A stretch of DNA of 64,000 bases from Anopheles merus (taxonomy: Eukaryota > Arthropoda > Insecta > Diptera > Culicidae), in assembly GCF_017562075.2 (NCBI RefSeq), contig NC_054085.1:7062259-7126258 (forward strand), given 5' to 3'. Positions 24,895 through 33,594 of this stretch are shown in pieces; positions within the stretch are counted from its first letter, which is position 1; each line of letters starts with the position of its first letter. Under the pieces are notes generated by a model. That model was not told the origin of the DNA and did no database searches. It worked only from the letters and a program-made list of their open reading frames with translations. Made by a program: the position numbers and the translations under genes.

Positions 24895-26417
24895 TTACAG
24901 CCAACCACTCTTCGGCTGACGCTTGATGGTGGTCACATCGTCCACCTTGCGGTACGGACGAAGACAGACCGGCGAGGAGGCGGCCCGGGCCGCATCGGCC
25001 GACGCGTCGCCACCGCCAACGATCAGGCTCTCCTTGCTGCCGGTCGAGCAACTCTTGGCCGCTTCCGATGGTTCACCGTCGGCCATTAGCTCGGTTTTGA
25101 TGAGCGGCACCAGCGGTGGGCTCGCGATGGTTGGTGGCGGCGAAGCTACCTTTGGAGGCGCCGACGGTGACGGTGGTCTGGGAGCAGCGACGGCCTTGTG
25201 GGAGGGAAGCGGCGTTGCCGGTGTGGTGCTTAAGGTTGGAATAATGGTGCCGGCCGGTGCGGCACCACCATCCTCCTTCGACGGTGGCGGTGGAAGCATA
25301 CCCTGCCCGGGCTGCGGTTTCACGGCAACCGGGCGTGCCACTGCAATGTCCTCCCCGGTGGATGTGGACGGAACCGGTGCCGGCGCCTTGCGCTTGATAA
25401 CCTTCGGCGGCGAGTTAACGCCCGACACGAGCGGATCCGGATCGTCACTGTGTACAACGGTTGGCACTTCCGCCGCTGGGGGAGGTGAGGACGGAGCACC
25501 CGCTTCCTCCTCGCACTCGTTGCTGTCCTTCGAGCCAGATTGCTTCTTCACCAGCTGCGACTCGGTACGCGTGATGTGGATGGTCGGCGGAGGCGATTGC
25601 AGGATCGGCGGCGGAGGTGACTGCACCGTGGACGGCGGAGGGGACTTGCAGGGCGGTGGCGACATGATGGGCGGAGGGGGCGGTGACTTCACCTGAAGGT
25701 TGTTCTTCTTCTCCGGCGCCGGTGTGCCGTCCGGAGAAGGTGATTTGCTGCCGGCGATGGACGCGAGCGGCGATTTGCTGGCCACCGATGGGCCCTCGAG
25801 CCGCGATAGGCCGCCGGGCGAGCGTGAGCGACCACCGCCGGTCGCTACGCTGAGCCCACCGCCGGCCGGCTTCGGCGATTTGCCCATGCAAGGCGACGGT
25901 GTCTTGCTGAGGGCGGCCTGCAGCTGGGCGGTGAGCATGTTCAGCGGCGTGGCCGCACCGCTCTTCGCGTCGTGCAGGTTGAGGGTGTTACCGGGCGACG
26001 CGTCACCCTCCTCGGCCAGCTGGCTCAGCAGGTTCAGCAGCGTGGTCGTCGTCTCGTCGGCGTACGCTTCGATGCCGGGCGAAGCACTGCGCGAGCGGGG
26101 CAACGGGCTGCGCTCCACCAGACGGCGCGCCTCGGCCATGGCCTTCTGGAGCTGCTGCTGCTGGCGGAAGCTGTCCCGATTGCGACAGCGACCGATTTGC
26201 GTGTTTATCTCCACGCCGACACCGGTCATTACCTGGCCCCACTTGGCGGAGGTCGTATTGTTGGCCACCTTCTTGGCGACTCGCCGGAACCGGGCGAGAG
26301 GATTCGCGTCCTCCTCCTCCTCCTCTTCGGCCTCCTGCTCGGTCATCTCTACCGGCGCAACCTGGAAGTCCTTCATGAGCCGGCGCTCCCAGATCTTCAT
26401 ACGCTTCGCCAACACGG
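24895..26417 (-). CDS. Trpgamma: Trpgamma coding exon 7 (terminal)
   Basis: The acceptor is CTCGTCTTGCAG; the preceding intron is 64 bp. It encodes IWERRLMKDFQVAPVEM, an acidic run, a Ser-Pro-rich region, several SPPP repeats and the final PKSGWL before TAA. The 254-codon open frame on the opposite strand is a by-product of its high GC and low-complexity codons. Confidence 0.88.
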
Positions 26418-29305
26418 CTGCAAGACGAGCAAAGCACATCAGGTGTCCTGTTATCAGGATGTAATCCGCACAACAACTTACCCTTCTCCTTGCGATCAAC
26501 AGCGGACACATCCATGCCGTTCTTCTCGAAAATGTCCAACAGCTCGTAGCGCATGGCGGAGATCTCCGTCTTGACCTCGTTGATGTCGTCCTCGGTGACT
26601 GCATCTTGTTCCATGCGGCGATGCATTGCCGAGACGTAGCGCCAAACAAGGGCTCGCATCACGTTGGTGTACCGTTCGGCCCGCTCCTTATCTTCTTTAC
26701 GACGCTGGGTTTGTGTGGGGAGTACAACAACAAAACAATTAGTCATGTGGACGGAATGGGGTGGATAGTGCTCCTTACAATGGTCGATTCACGCTTGAGA
26801 TCACGCTTCTTCTTCTTGCCGAAGAGGCGCATCACGTGCTTCATGTTCGGGAAGATGTTGAACGGTGGCGGCAGCGTGGAACTCTCCTCGAAGTAGCTCA
26901 TCCAGAGGCGCGTCCGGGCAAACTTCCACTCCGTGTCGGAGTGCTCGTCGATCATCGCGTACGAGTTGGACATCATGGCGATGAGCAGGTTCAGCAGTAC
27001 GATCACATTGATCACACTGTACGAACCGAACATGAGCAGGCCCCAGAAGCGCGTGTACGACTTGATGCCCTGCAGCTCGAAGTTTTCCAGCCCCACCATA
27101 CCGAAGCTGGCCCAAAACAGTGACTGCGAGGACTCGAACAAGCTGTAACGAATGGGGGGAAGAAATGAAAGAAAATGACGTATGAAAACATGCCATCGAC
27201 CGTTTAAGATCTCCCACACGAATCGCCCTCACTTTCCGAATCGTCTCCATTTCATGCAGGCATCGCCCTGGTTGTCCCAATCCGGCAGGCCACCCTTCAA
27301 GCTGTAGCACTTGGATTTCTCCAGATCAGCGAAATACCACAGCAGCTGGTTCAAACCGCACGCGAACGCAAACAGCACGAGCGAGTAGATGAAGAAAAAC
27401 TTGACAATGTCGATGACCATGCGGCCGAGCGAAATCTGCAACGGTCCCAGGTGCGGATTGATCGAGAACAGGTGCACCAGCTTCAGGGCGGAGAAGATGT
27501 TGGCCGCCGCGAACAGACCCTCCGCGATCAGCTGCGGATCGAAGTCGTCCCAGTGTTCGCGCGCGATGTAGGCCGTGCTCGGGTCGGCCGATATCTGCGA
27601 CGTCTGCTGGATGTAGGCGACGACGCGCAGCAGCGCCACGCAGCAGTAGAGGAAGTTGCGCGAGAAGTCGATAAAGTTCCACATGTTGCGGAGGTAGCTG
27701 CGGATGCCTTCCTTGAAAATTTCCTGCGTCTCCTCCCAGATGAAGCCCATCACGTAGATGACGACGAGGCACTCGAGGTACGTTGGCCCGTTGCCTCGCT
27801 GGCGGGCCAACTCTTCCTGCAGCGCTCGCTTCATGCTCTCCGTGCCGAAGAGGAGCACCACCTGCACCTCCGCCCGTTGCGAGACGAGAATGAGCAAAAC
27901 TGTGCATTTGCAGAGGAGGGAAAGCGGAATGAGTGGAGGAACAGAGCAAGGTGTTAGTTGGCGCTTATGACTTACACAGGAAGAACAGATACGACGACGC
28001 ATGGATCAAGAACTTCATGAACGGTTTGCGCATAAACTTGGACGTTTCGCAGGACGGCGCAATCATGTAGAGCATGCAGTAGATCGGGAAGAGCACCGCG
28101 GTACGGACGATGATGGCGATCTTCTCCACGGCCGACTTGCGCCGGAAGCCGGGCACACCCTCGTACCACATGGCTGCCAGCAGCTGCTGAATGTTCGGAT
28201 GGGCCACAAACTTCTTCTGCTTGTAGTCGATCGCAAGCTCCAGCCGGGTCAGCTTCATGTGATCGCCATCCATGTAGGGCGGCGATTCCGGATCGTAGTT
28301 CAGAATGATGGCCAGCTCCTGCGAGCTGCGGGACTGGTCCAGCAGCTCCACCGCGAAATTCTGACACTGGTGGCGCAGTTCCAGATACTGCGATTTGCAC
28401 TCCTGCTCGGCAAAGGCCAGATTGCGCAGCTCCCAGGACAGCTGGAACGCCGTCAGCAGCGGATCCTGCGAGCTGAGCGCAATCAGTGACGGGCTTGCCA
28501 GCGCACGGTACTCGTTCACACGGGCCAGCGAGTGGCGCAGTGAATCTTCCGACGAACGACGGATACACTCATCGCAACCACATCTGTGGAGGGGCAGAAA
28601 AGGAAGGAATTGAAAGCTTCAAAACGTCCCGAAAGCTTGAACCCCCTCCCCACTCACTTCACATCGTGAGGCATCGGTAAGGTGGCGCCACGATCGAGCA
28701 GAATCTTCAGGATCTCGTAGTTGTTTTTGTGGGCAGCCAGCATCAGCGGTGTAACGTCCGGCGTGAACATGGCCGTGTTAATATCAACCCGTTGCCAACT
28801 CTGCGCAAAGTAAAAAAAAAAAGATCCCAGGTAAGTGTCATCATTGATGAAATCCGCTTTCCAGCAAGTAACGTACGTAAGGTTCACCATCCTTATGGAT
28901 GAGCTCCTCGTGCTCCAGCAGCAACTCCACGGCCTCGACGAACTCCGCGTTGATCGCGAGCAGCAGGGCGTCCTTCGTCTCCACATTCATGATCACCAGC
29001 AGTTCAACCATCTCGAGATTTTCGTTCTCGATGGCCAGCGTCAGCGCCCCTCGCCCCAACGAATCTACACAGTTGACGTTCACGTTGCGTCGCCGGTGGG
29101 CCCGTTGGAGGATCCGCTTGACGCTCGCCAGATCGCCACGTTCCACCGCGAGGAGGAACTTTTTCTCCTCGAGCGACAGTGGCACGGGCAGATTGATGTT
29201 GGTGATCATGTTAAAGGCGGCCGAACCACCGCAACCGGACGGCACCGGGGACGGTGACTCGATCTGGACGCCGACCCCGCCGGGGTCCTTCTTTTCGTTT
29301 CCCAT
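24895..29305 (-). CDS. Trpgamma: TRPC cation channel, Trpgamma type, 1318 aa
   Basis: This is a calcium-permeable plasma-membrane channel of the TRPC family, activated downstream of phospholipase C. Seven coding exons sum to 3957 nt and close in frame. The N-terminal ankyrin-repeat region covers about residues 35-190 (NILDRGATLPMPHDV-type motif at the end). The linker includes CGCDECIRRSSEDSLRHS. Six membrane segments lie at about 350-675. The pore segment is SLFWASFGMVGLENFEL (623-639), the TRP box EWKFAR is at 687-692 and LPPPFN at 706-711. The long tail has an acidic patch, Ser-Pro stretches and SPPP repeats (about 1054-1093), and it ends GWL. The core resembles Drosophila TRPgamma more than TRP or TRPL from memory, but the GWL end is what I recall for TRP. 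The start ATG has A at -3. The gene converges on dacapo. Confidence 0.9.
26482..26704 (-). CDS. Trpgamma: Trpgamma coding exon 6
   Basis: The acceptor is ACAAACCCAG and the donor GTAAGT after one base of codon 812. It encodes the helical region after the TRP box (ALVWRYVSAMHRRMEQ, then DINEVKTEISAMRYELLDIF), which is conserved among insect TRPC channels. Confidence 0.87.
26779..27142 (-). CDS. Trpgamma: Trpgamma coding exon 5
   Basis: The acceptor CGTTACAG is followed by the base completing Asn-616. It encodes the pore loop, the sixth membrane segment, TRP box 1 (EWKFAR) and TRP box 2 (LPPPFN). The donor is GTAAGG in phase 0 after Ile-737. Confidence 0.9.
27233..27899 (-). CDS. Trpgamma: Trpgamma coding exon 4
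   Basis: The acceptor AAATGCACAG leads into FLLILVSQR. The donor is GTGAGG after two bases of Asn-616. It encodes the rest of the second membrane segment through the fifth, including the near-invariant HLFSINPHLGPLQISLGRM stretch. Confidence 0.88.
27976..28583 (-). CDS. Trpgamma: Trpgamma coding exon 3
   Basis: The acceptor CCTCCACAG is followed by one base completing Lys-191, then CGCDEC. The donor is GTAAGT, leaving one base of codon 394. It encodes the post-ankyrin linker (TRP_2-type region) and the first two membrane segments in part. A shifted donor (GTGTAAG, two bases upstream) exists but would break the frame with the next exon. Confidence 0.85.
28658..28800 (-). CDS. Trpgamma: Trpgamma coding exon 2
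   Basis: The acceptor TTTGCGCAG is followed by AGTTGGCAA (SWQ), and the donor is GTGAGTG. It ends with two bases of a Lys codon. It encodes the last ankyrin repeat and the conserved DRGATLPMPHDVK stretch. Confidence 0.87.
28877..29305 (-). CDS. Trpgamma: Trpgamma coding exon 1
   Basis: This exon holds 143 complete codons from the ATG (CAT on plus at 29303-29305) to GAACCTTAC, followed by the donor GTACGT. It encodes the first ankyrin repeats. Confidence 0.85.
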
Positions 29306-29510
29306 CGTGTGGAGCGGTTTTTAAGCTGACGTTGTTGGCTAATTAGTTCAGAGCACACATCGGTGTAGAGCACTGTGTGGGGCAGTGGGAAGAAGGAGCA
29401 ATAAAACACACTGGGTAGCTCAGAGATGCTGTGAGCACTACACACACTCACGACTAGAAAGACGACGGATCGAGTAGTGATTTTTTACCTGCACTCCGCT
29501 AGACGCTGGA
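29306..29510 (-). other. Trpgamma: Probable 5' leader region of Trpgamma
   Basis: This lies directly upstream of the start codon on the minus strand. A donor-like GCAGGTAAAA is readable on the minus strand near 29482-29492, so an additional 5' untranslated exon is possible. No promoter motif stands out. Confidence 0.3.
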
Positions 29511-29580
29511 TGTCGAATTCTTGGACACTAGCTTATGGAATGGAATTGTATGGTTAACTACGCTTTTAAGTACTGAACAA

Positions 29581-29600
29581 GAGAGAGAGAGAGAGAGAGA
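29581..29600. repeat. (GA)10 microsatellite
   Basis: A perfect GA run upstream of the Trpgamma leader. Confidence 0.9.
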
Positions 29601-30044
29601 ATGAGAGAAACAATTGTTTATGATTGAATAAGAGAGATCAACACATGAAAAAGAAAGTAAATTACTCATATTTGCGCAGGCCACATGTTGCCTTCATTGA
29701 AGCGTAACTACGTATGTATTTTTGTATTTGAAACGTATTCAGTTGCCGATTGTAGTTTATTGCAATGTAAATTCGTTGTGTGTGAGTTAAAAGTATGGAG
29801 TTCAATAAATACAATGCAATTGAACAGGCGAGAACCTGATCGAGCGCTATTTGCTATTTTCAATGGTTTATTAAATCATATGAACGATGTTTTGAATAAT
29901 TCTTATTCTGTTTGAAAGGGCAAATGTTTGAAAACAATTGATTACAATTTATGGTATGTTTTCTGAAGAATAACTTCATAAATTTAAATGTCTTTAAATG
30001 ATTTGAATGTATGTATTACAAAAAAGACTAAGGAATATGTTGTG
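29601..30044. other. AT-rich intergenic stretch
   Basis: No gene or repeat is recognised. The AT richness makes the GC-rich block that follows stand out sharply. Confidence 0.4.
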
Positions 30045-30254
30045 GGCAGCCGTGCCGACGCCTGGACTTGCCGTGGCAGTTGCGCTGCCACCGGTCAACG
30101 TCCAGGAGGACGACAGTGTGTCACGCACACTGTCACACACACTAAGCGCGCAAGGCTTAGTGTGTGCCGAGCGCCGAGCAGAGTGTGTTTGCGAGCCGAT
30201 CGAGCAGGAGCTCTCGGCAGGGGCGCTCGGTGCGGCTGGTGCGCGGCCACCGCA
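30045..30254 (+). other. GC-rich cluster of six consecutive hairpins, possible structured RNA
   Basis: Perfect inverted repeats follow each other with almost no spacing. GGCA/TGCC is at 30045-30056. CCTGGAC/GTCCAGG (30061-30106) encloses GTGGCAG/CTGCCAC. GACAGTGTG/CACACTGTC is at 30112-30134, and a 12-bp stem CACACACTAAGC/GCTTAGTGTGTG at 30136-30166. CCGAGCGCC/GGCGCTCGG spans 30167-30230, and TGCGG..TGG/CCA.CCGCA spans 30231-30254. The block is roughly two-thirds GC inside AT-rich DNA, and an AATAAA occurs about 75 nt downstream. Two frames are open across it, but neither resembles a known protein. It could be a structured non-coding RNA, a ribozyme-like retroelement end, or the tip of an unknown transposon. 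The strand of transcription is unknown. Confidence 0.5.
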
Positions 30255-30410
30255 CTTGTTATTTTAAAGTGTGTTGTATCAGTTATGTTAATTGTGTTTT
30301 ATTATTTATTTTGTATGAGTGTAAATAAAATATTTAAATACAAAAGTTCCAAACACAACAGAATAGCATTAGAATCAATCAGTAAATACTCCTAGTCATC
30401 GAACAAAGTA

Positions 30411-30480
30411 CAGTGAATCCGCCTGTAACGAGTACTGCTTATTACGAGTTTTTCGCATAACGAGCAGACCTAACTGCTCA
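30411..30480. mobile_element. Candidate pogo/Tigger-type element end
   Basis: TA precedes CAGTGAATCCGCC, followed by closely spaced TAACGAG, TTACGAG and ATAACGAG repeats. This arrangement is typical of the ends of pogo/Tigger-type Tc1-mariner elements. No matching second end was found, so it may be a solitary remnant. Confidence 0.35.
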
Positions 30481-31386
30481 ACAAATACCTTTCAAAATGA
30501 GCTAGTTCTCGTTTTACATCTTACGTTTTACGGTGCCGATTTGAAATCAAGATCGGCGGTATCACAGTCGGTAAATATTGAGCGCTTCTAGGATTTTAGT
30601 TATCGCTCAGACAAATAAGAGCGTTGATAATAAGCAATCATTCAATACAAAACTATTGCCAGAGGGAAAAGTGTCGGAGTAATTGTTTGAGGCATATGTG
30701 TGTGGTACATGTTAAAGAGTATTGTTAGTGTGCTTTTTTCTCGATCCATTTACTCATAAGGTTTAAAAAAACACGCTTTAATAAGTGATGATGAATATTT
30801 AACACGAAAATTTTACAATTATAATGGTACTGGATAATTTTTGAAATAAAAAATCAAGCATGAAATGTGTATCTGCAGACCAACAAAACCTCCTTAAATA
30901 CGAACCTAAAAAATCTTCTTAAAAGCGATTGTTTTAGGAAACGTTGCAAAAATGATCTTTTATATTTTCGACCACTTTTTCAATAACGAGAAGAATACTG
31001 AACTACCCATATCTGACACCGTTCGTGCTGAGAAACGGGAAGACAACAGCACAATCCCACGTGGTCACAAGATATGCTCCATCCTGGACCAAACCTTACC
31101 AGGACCAATCTTATTCGCAAGATAACTCCCATTCCACAATTACATCATGCTTTCGCATCTAGAGTATGACCAGAGCGCTCTATCATGAACTGGCAGATCT
31201 TGTTCTGACCACTACTCTCCGTTTCTTCAGTCTAAATACTTAACAAAAATGTGGAACAGAATATGAACTGTTACTGTGCAACCAAACATTCACGGCGAAT
31301 ATTTTCACGCCATGTGTCCGCGCATGATTTCAAGTCCGGCTGCTCCGAACAAATATAGATCTGATTGGCTACGATTGAACATTGCT
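30481..31386. other. AT-rich intergenic stretch
   Basis: There is no coding frame. An ATAACGAG motif recurs near 30986, which could be an internal part of the pogo-like remnant. Otherwise nothing is recognised. Confidence 0.4.
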
Positions 31387-31398
31387 ATCTTCATAGCT

Positions 31399-31608
31399 TG
31401 AGCCGGTCTCATGGTACAGTCGTCAACTCGTACGACTTAACAATATGCCCGTCATGGGTTCAAGCCCCAAATAGACCGTGCCGCCATATGTAGGACTGAC
31501 TATCCTGCTATGGGGGGAAATCAATAAGTCACTGAAAGCCAACCCCACAAGTGTGTTGGCAGGCCTTGACCGGCATCGGTTGTTGAGCCAAAGAAGAAGA
31601 AGAAGAAG
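31399..31608 (+). mobile_element. Full-length tRNA-derived SINE (about 210 bp)
   Basis: The A box TGGTACAGTCG (31412-31422) and B box GTTCAAGCC (31458-31466) match RNA polymerase III internal promoter consensuses. The spacing is tRNA-like. The 3' end is a (GAA)n tail. A perfect 12-bp target-site duplication, ATCTTCATAGCT, flanks it at 31387-31398 and 31609-31620. Its size and structure fit the SINE200 type known from Anopheles gambiae, but that name is from memory and unverified. The intact duplication implies a fairly young insertion. Confidence 0.8.
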
Positions 31609-31620
31609 ATCTTCATAGCT

Positions 31621-32697
31621 ACACATATAAGCAAACATTCAATCATCAATGAGGATACCGGCAAAAATCGTACACTGGTTTTGCCATGGTTTTCTTTTTT
31701 TTTAGATTTTTGTTTTGATAAATATAATCATTGTTTGATTTCCTAATATGTTCGGATTTGTTTAACGATTTAGTATTTGAAACAATTTTGAGTAACGTTC
31801 AATACATTCTAAATTGTTCAAATAAATTGATCGAATCTAAACAAATTCTAGACGCTAACATTATATTGTTACCTGAGCCCAAATACAAAACGAAAAGTGT
31901 TAATACTTATAGCTTACAGCTACGTGGATATACAGCGTATTGTTTCACTGTGTAGTGCAGAACATGTAAAGGAAGTTAAGAAATGTAGTTTATTGTTATG
32001 AATAATTTCCAAACGATGGTGAAATCTACCAAAGGACTTAAATAGGAAATTATTCACACGAAACAACTCCCCGCTCCTTCCGCCACAAACTCCGGAGTTG
32101 ATCCGGATTCGAATCCGAAAGCAATTGGATTCGGATAAATCCTTATACGGCTGCAGGCCTATTGTGCCCATCACTAGTCAACAAACCATACAGGATGACA
32201 GCTGAGTACATACATTCAGGCGTAAAATGTTTTAGCCATGGTTGCTTCGGCTATTTTTTCACGGTTAACGAAGTAAAATTGTCTTGATATGTCTAGTTGC
32301 ACGGTTCCTGGCTATCGACTAAGCTATAAACAATGTATTTTTCTTCTTTATATATACTTTATATTTATATTATACGTCGCATGTCGTTAAGTCAAGACGA
32401 TTGTATCTCGAGGTCGGCCATAGATGTATAAATAATGGATTCTGTTATCCAACTGGTAGATATAGCTCCAAACGAGTGTGTAGTTCTGATCATAGCAAAC
32501 CCATAATGTTGTGTTTAAATCTAACGTTGAGATCTTGTCGGCATCGACTAGCAAAAGACCGTGTAAATAAAGTATCGGGTACTGCTCTTATAATTGTATG
32601 GCTACTTCCGAGCTCCTATGGACCTCAAAGACAATAAAGATGTTTTTCATAAATATAAAAAAATATATCAGAAAAATTAAACGTTGGTCTGTGGTCC
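31621..32697. other. AT-rich intergenic stretch
   Basis: No gene, RNA or repeat family is recognised. Confidence 0.4.
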
Positions 32698-33594
32698 TAA
32701 CGTTTGCATTAACAAAAAATGGGCAAAATGGTCGATTCTTCATTGGTTAATTTTAACTCGCACTAACAAAACGTTAATTTCACTTTCAATAATAGCATCC
32801 CATAAGTCTGCATGGAAAATTTGACACTCATATCAGCCGTACTCTAACCGTGACGGCCAACAAAGTGAAGCAACTTCGTTCAGAAGCGTGTGCGATCAAA
32901 GAACGGCAATCCGTAGTGTCTAAAACGGACTTGGTGTGGCATTTTGTGGACGTCGTATAAGCCTTTTCTGGCATCTACAACATCTAGGCACTATTAGACA
33001 ACAGTCAGAGCATCGAAAGAAAGGCCGGTTCCAAATGACCGAAGACTCTGAACGATTTGAGTTTTCAATGATGCTAAAAATGAAGACAGAGAGACTGGCT
33101 TGATTGTTGCGTTAGCTTGGCCGGGAGGTAGATGCAACCGGCCAAACAGTGATGCAGTACCTGGGAAAGAAGAACAAACATATCAGGAAGTAGAAATTGC
33201 GTCCACTGGCTTCACAGCGGCAAGCAATGACACCAAAACTCATGGCGACCATTTTATGTGAATATCGATATGACATCCTAGTACGCGAACCGGTCCAACA
33301 TCCCCCAGCAACATGACCCTAGCTCTACTCCAACAAATTTGTTCCAAAAACTGAGGAGGAGCTGATAAATAACGATCTTAAAAACAAGCCTGGATGTCCT
33401 CGTCCGCCATGGTGAAAATTGCGCATAAATGACGAAAGGCACCTCGTTGAAATAAATCTACGAAGAGTCGAAGGTTTATGTTTGCAAGTAAGCTTAAATA
33501 ATTACCTATCAAAAGATGTTCATGGAAGAAAATTATGTCTTTTAGTTTTTTTTTATAGCTTGCTTAAAAAAAGTTAATTTTAATGCAAACGTTA
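32698..33594 (+). mobile_element. Decayed Tc1/mariner-like element
   Basis: A perfect 15-bp inverted repeat, TAACGTTTGCATTAA, lies at 32698-32712 and 33580-33594. Between them, around 33000-33260, the plus strand reads a broken transposase-like stretch: a RKKGRFQ-type segment, then REVDATGQTVMQYLGKK, then KLRPLASQRQAM. These resemble the DNA-binding half of a Tc1-like transposase, interrupted by stops and frame changes. The catalytic part is not recognisable. The inverted repeat could be coincidental to the relic. Confidence 0.45.

Noticed and set aside
25700..26464. 254-codon open frame on the plus strand
   Set aside because: It lies entirely opposite the last Trpgamma exon, where GC-rich low-complexity codons keep several frames open; its translation has no domain.
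24895..29305. Assignment of the channel to TRPL
   Set aside because: The TRPL-typical tail and pore flank are absent; core segments agree better with TRPgamma, from memory of the fly proteins.
30045..30110. HDV-like self-cleaving ribozyme
   Set aside because: I looked for the nested double pseudoknot (7-bp P1 closed after a short P3) and could not satisfy P1 with the available stems; kept only as a test to run.
29988..30395. 135-codon frame across the hairpin island (and an 86-codon frame in another phase)
   Set aside because: Cys/Arg-rich translation without recognisable similarity; two phases are open at once, and the inverted repeats explain the pattern better than coding constraint.
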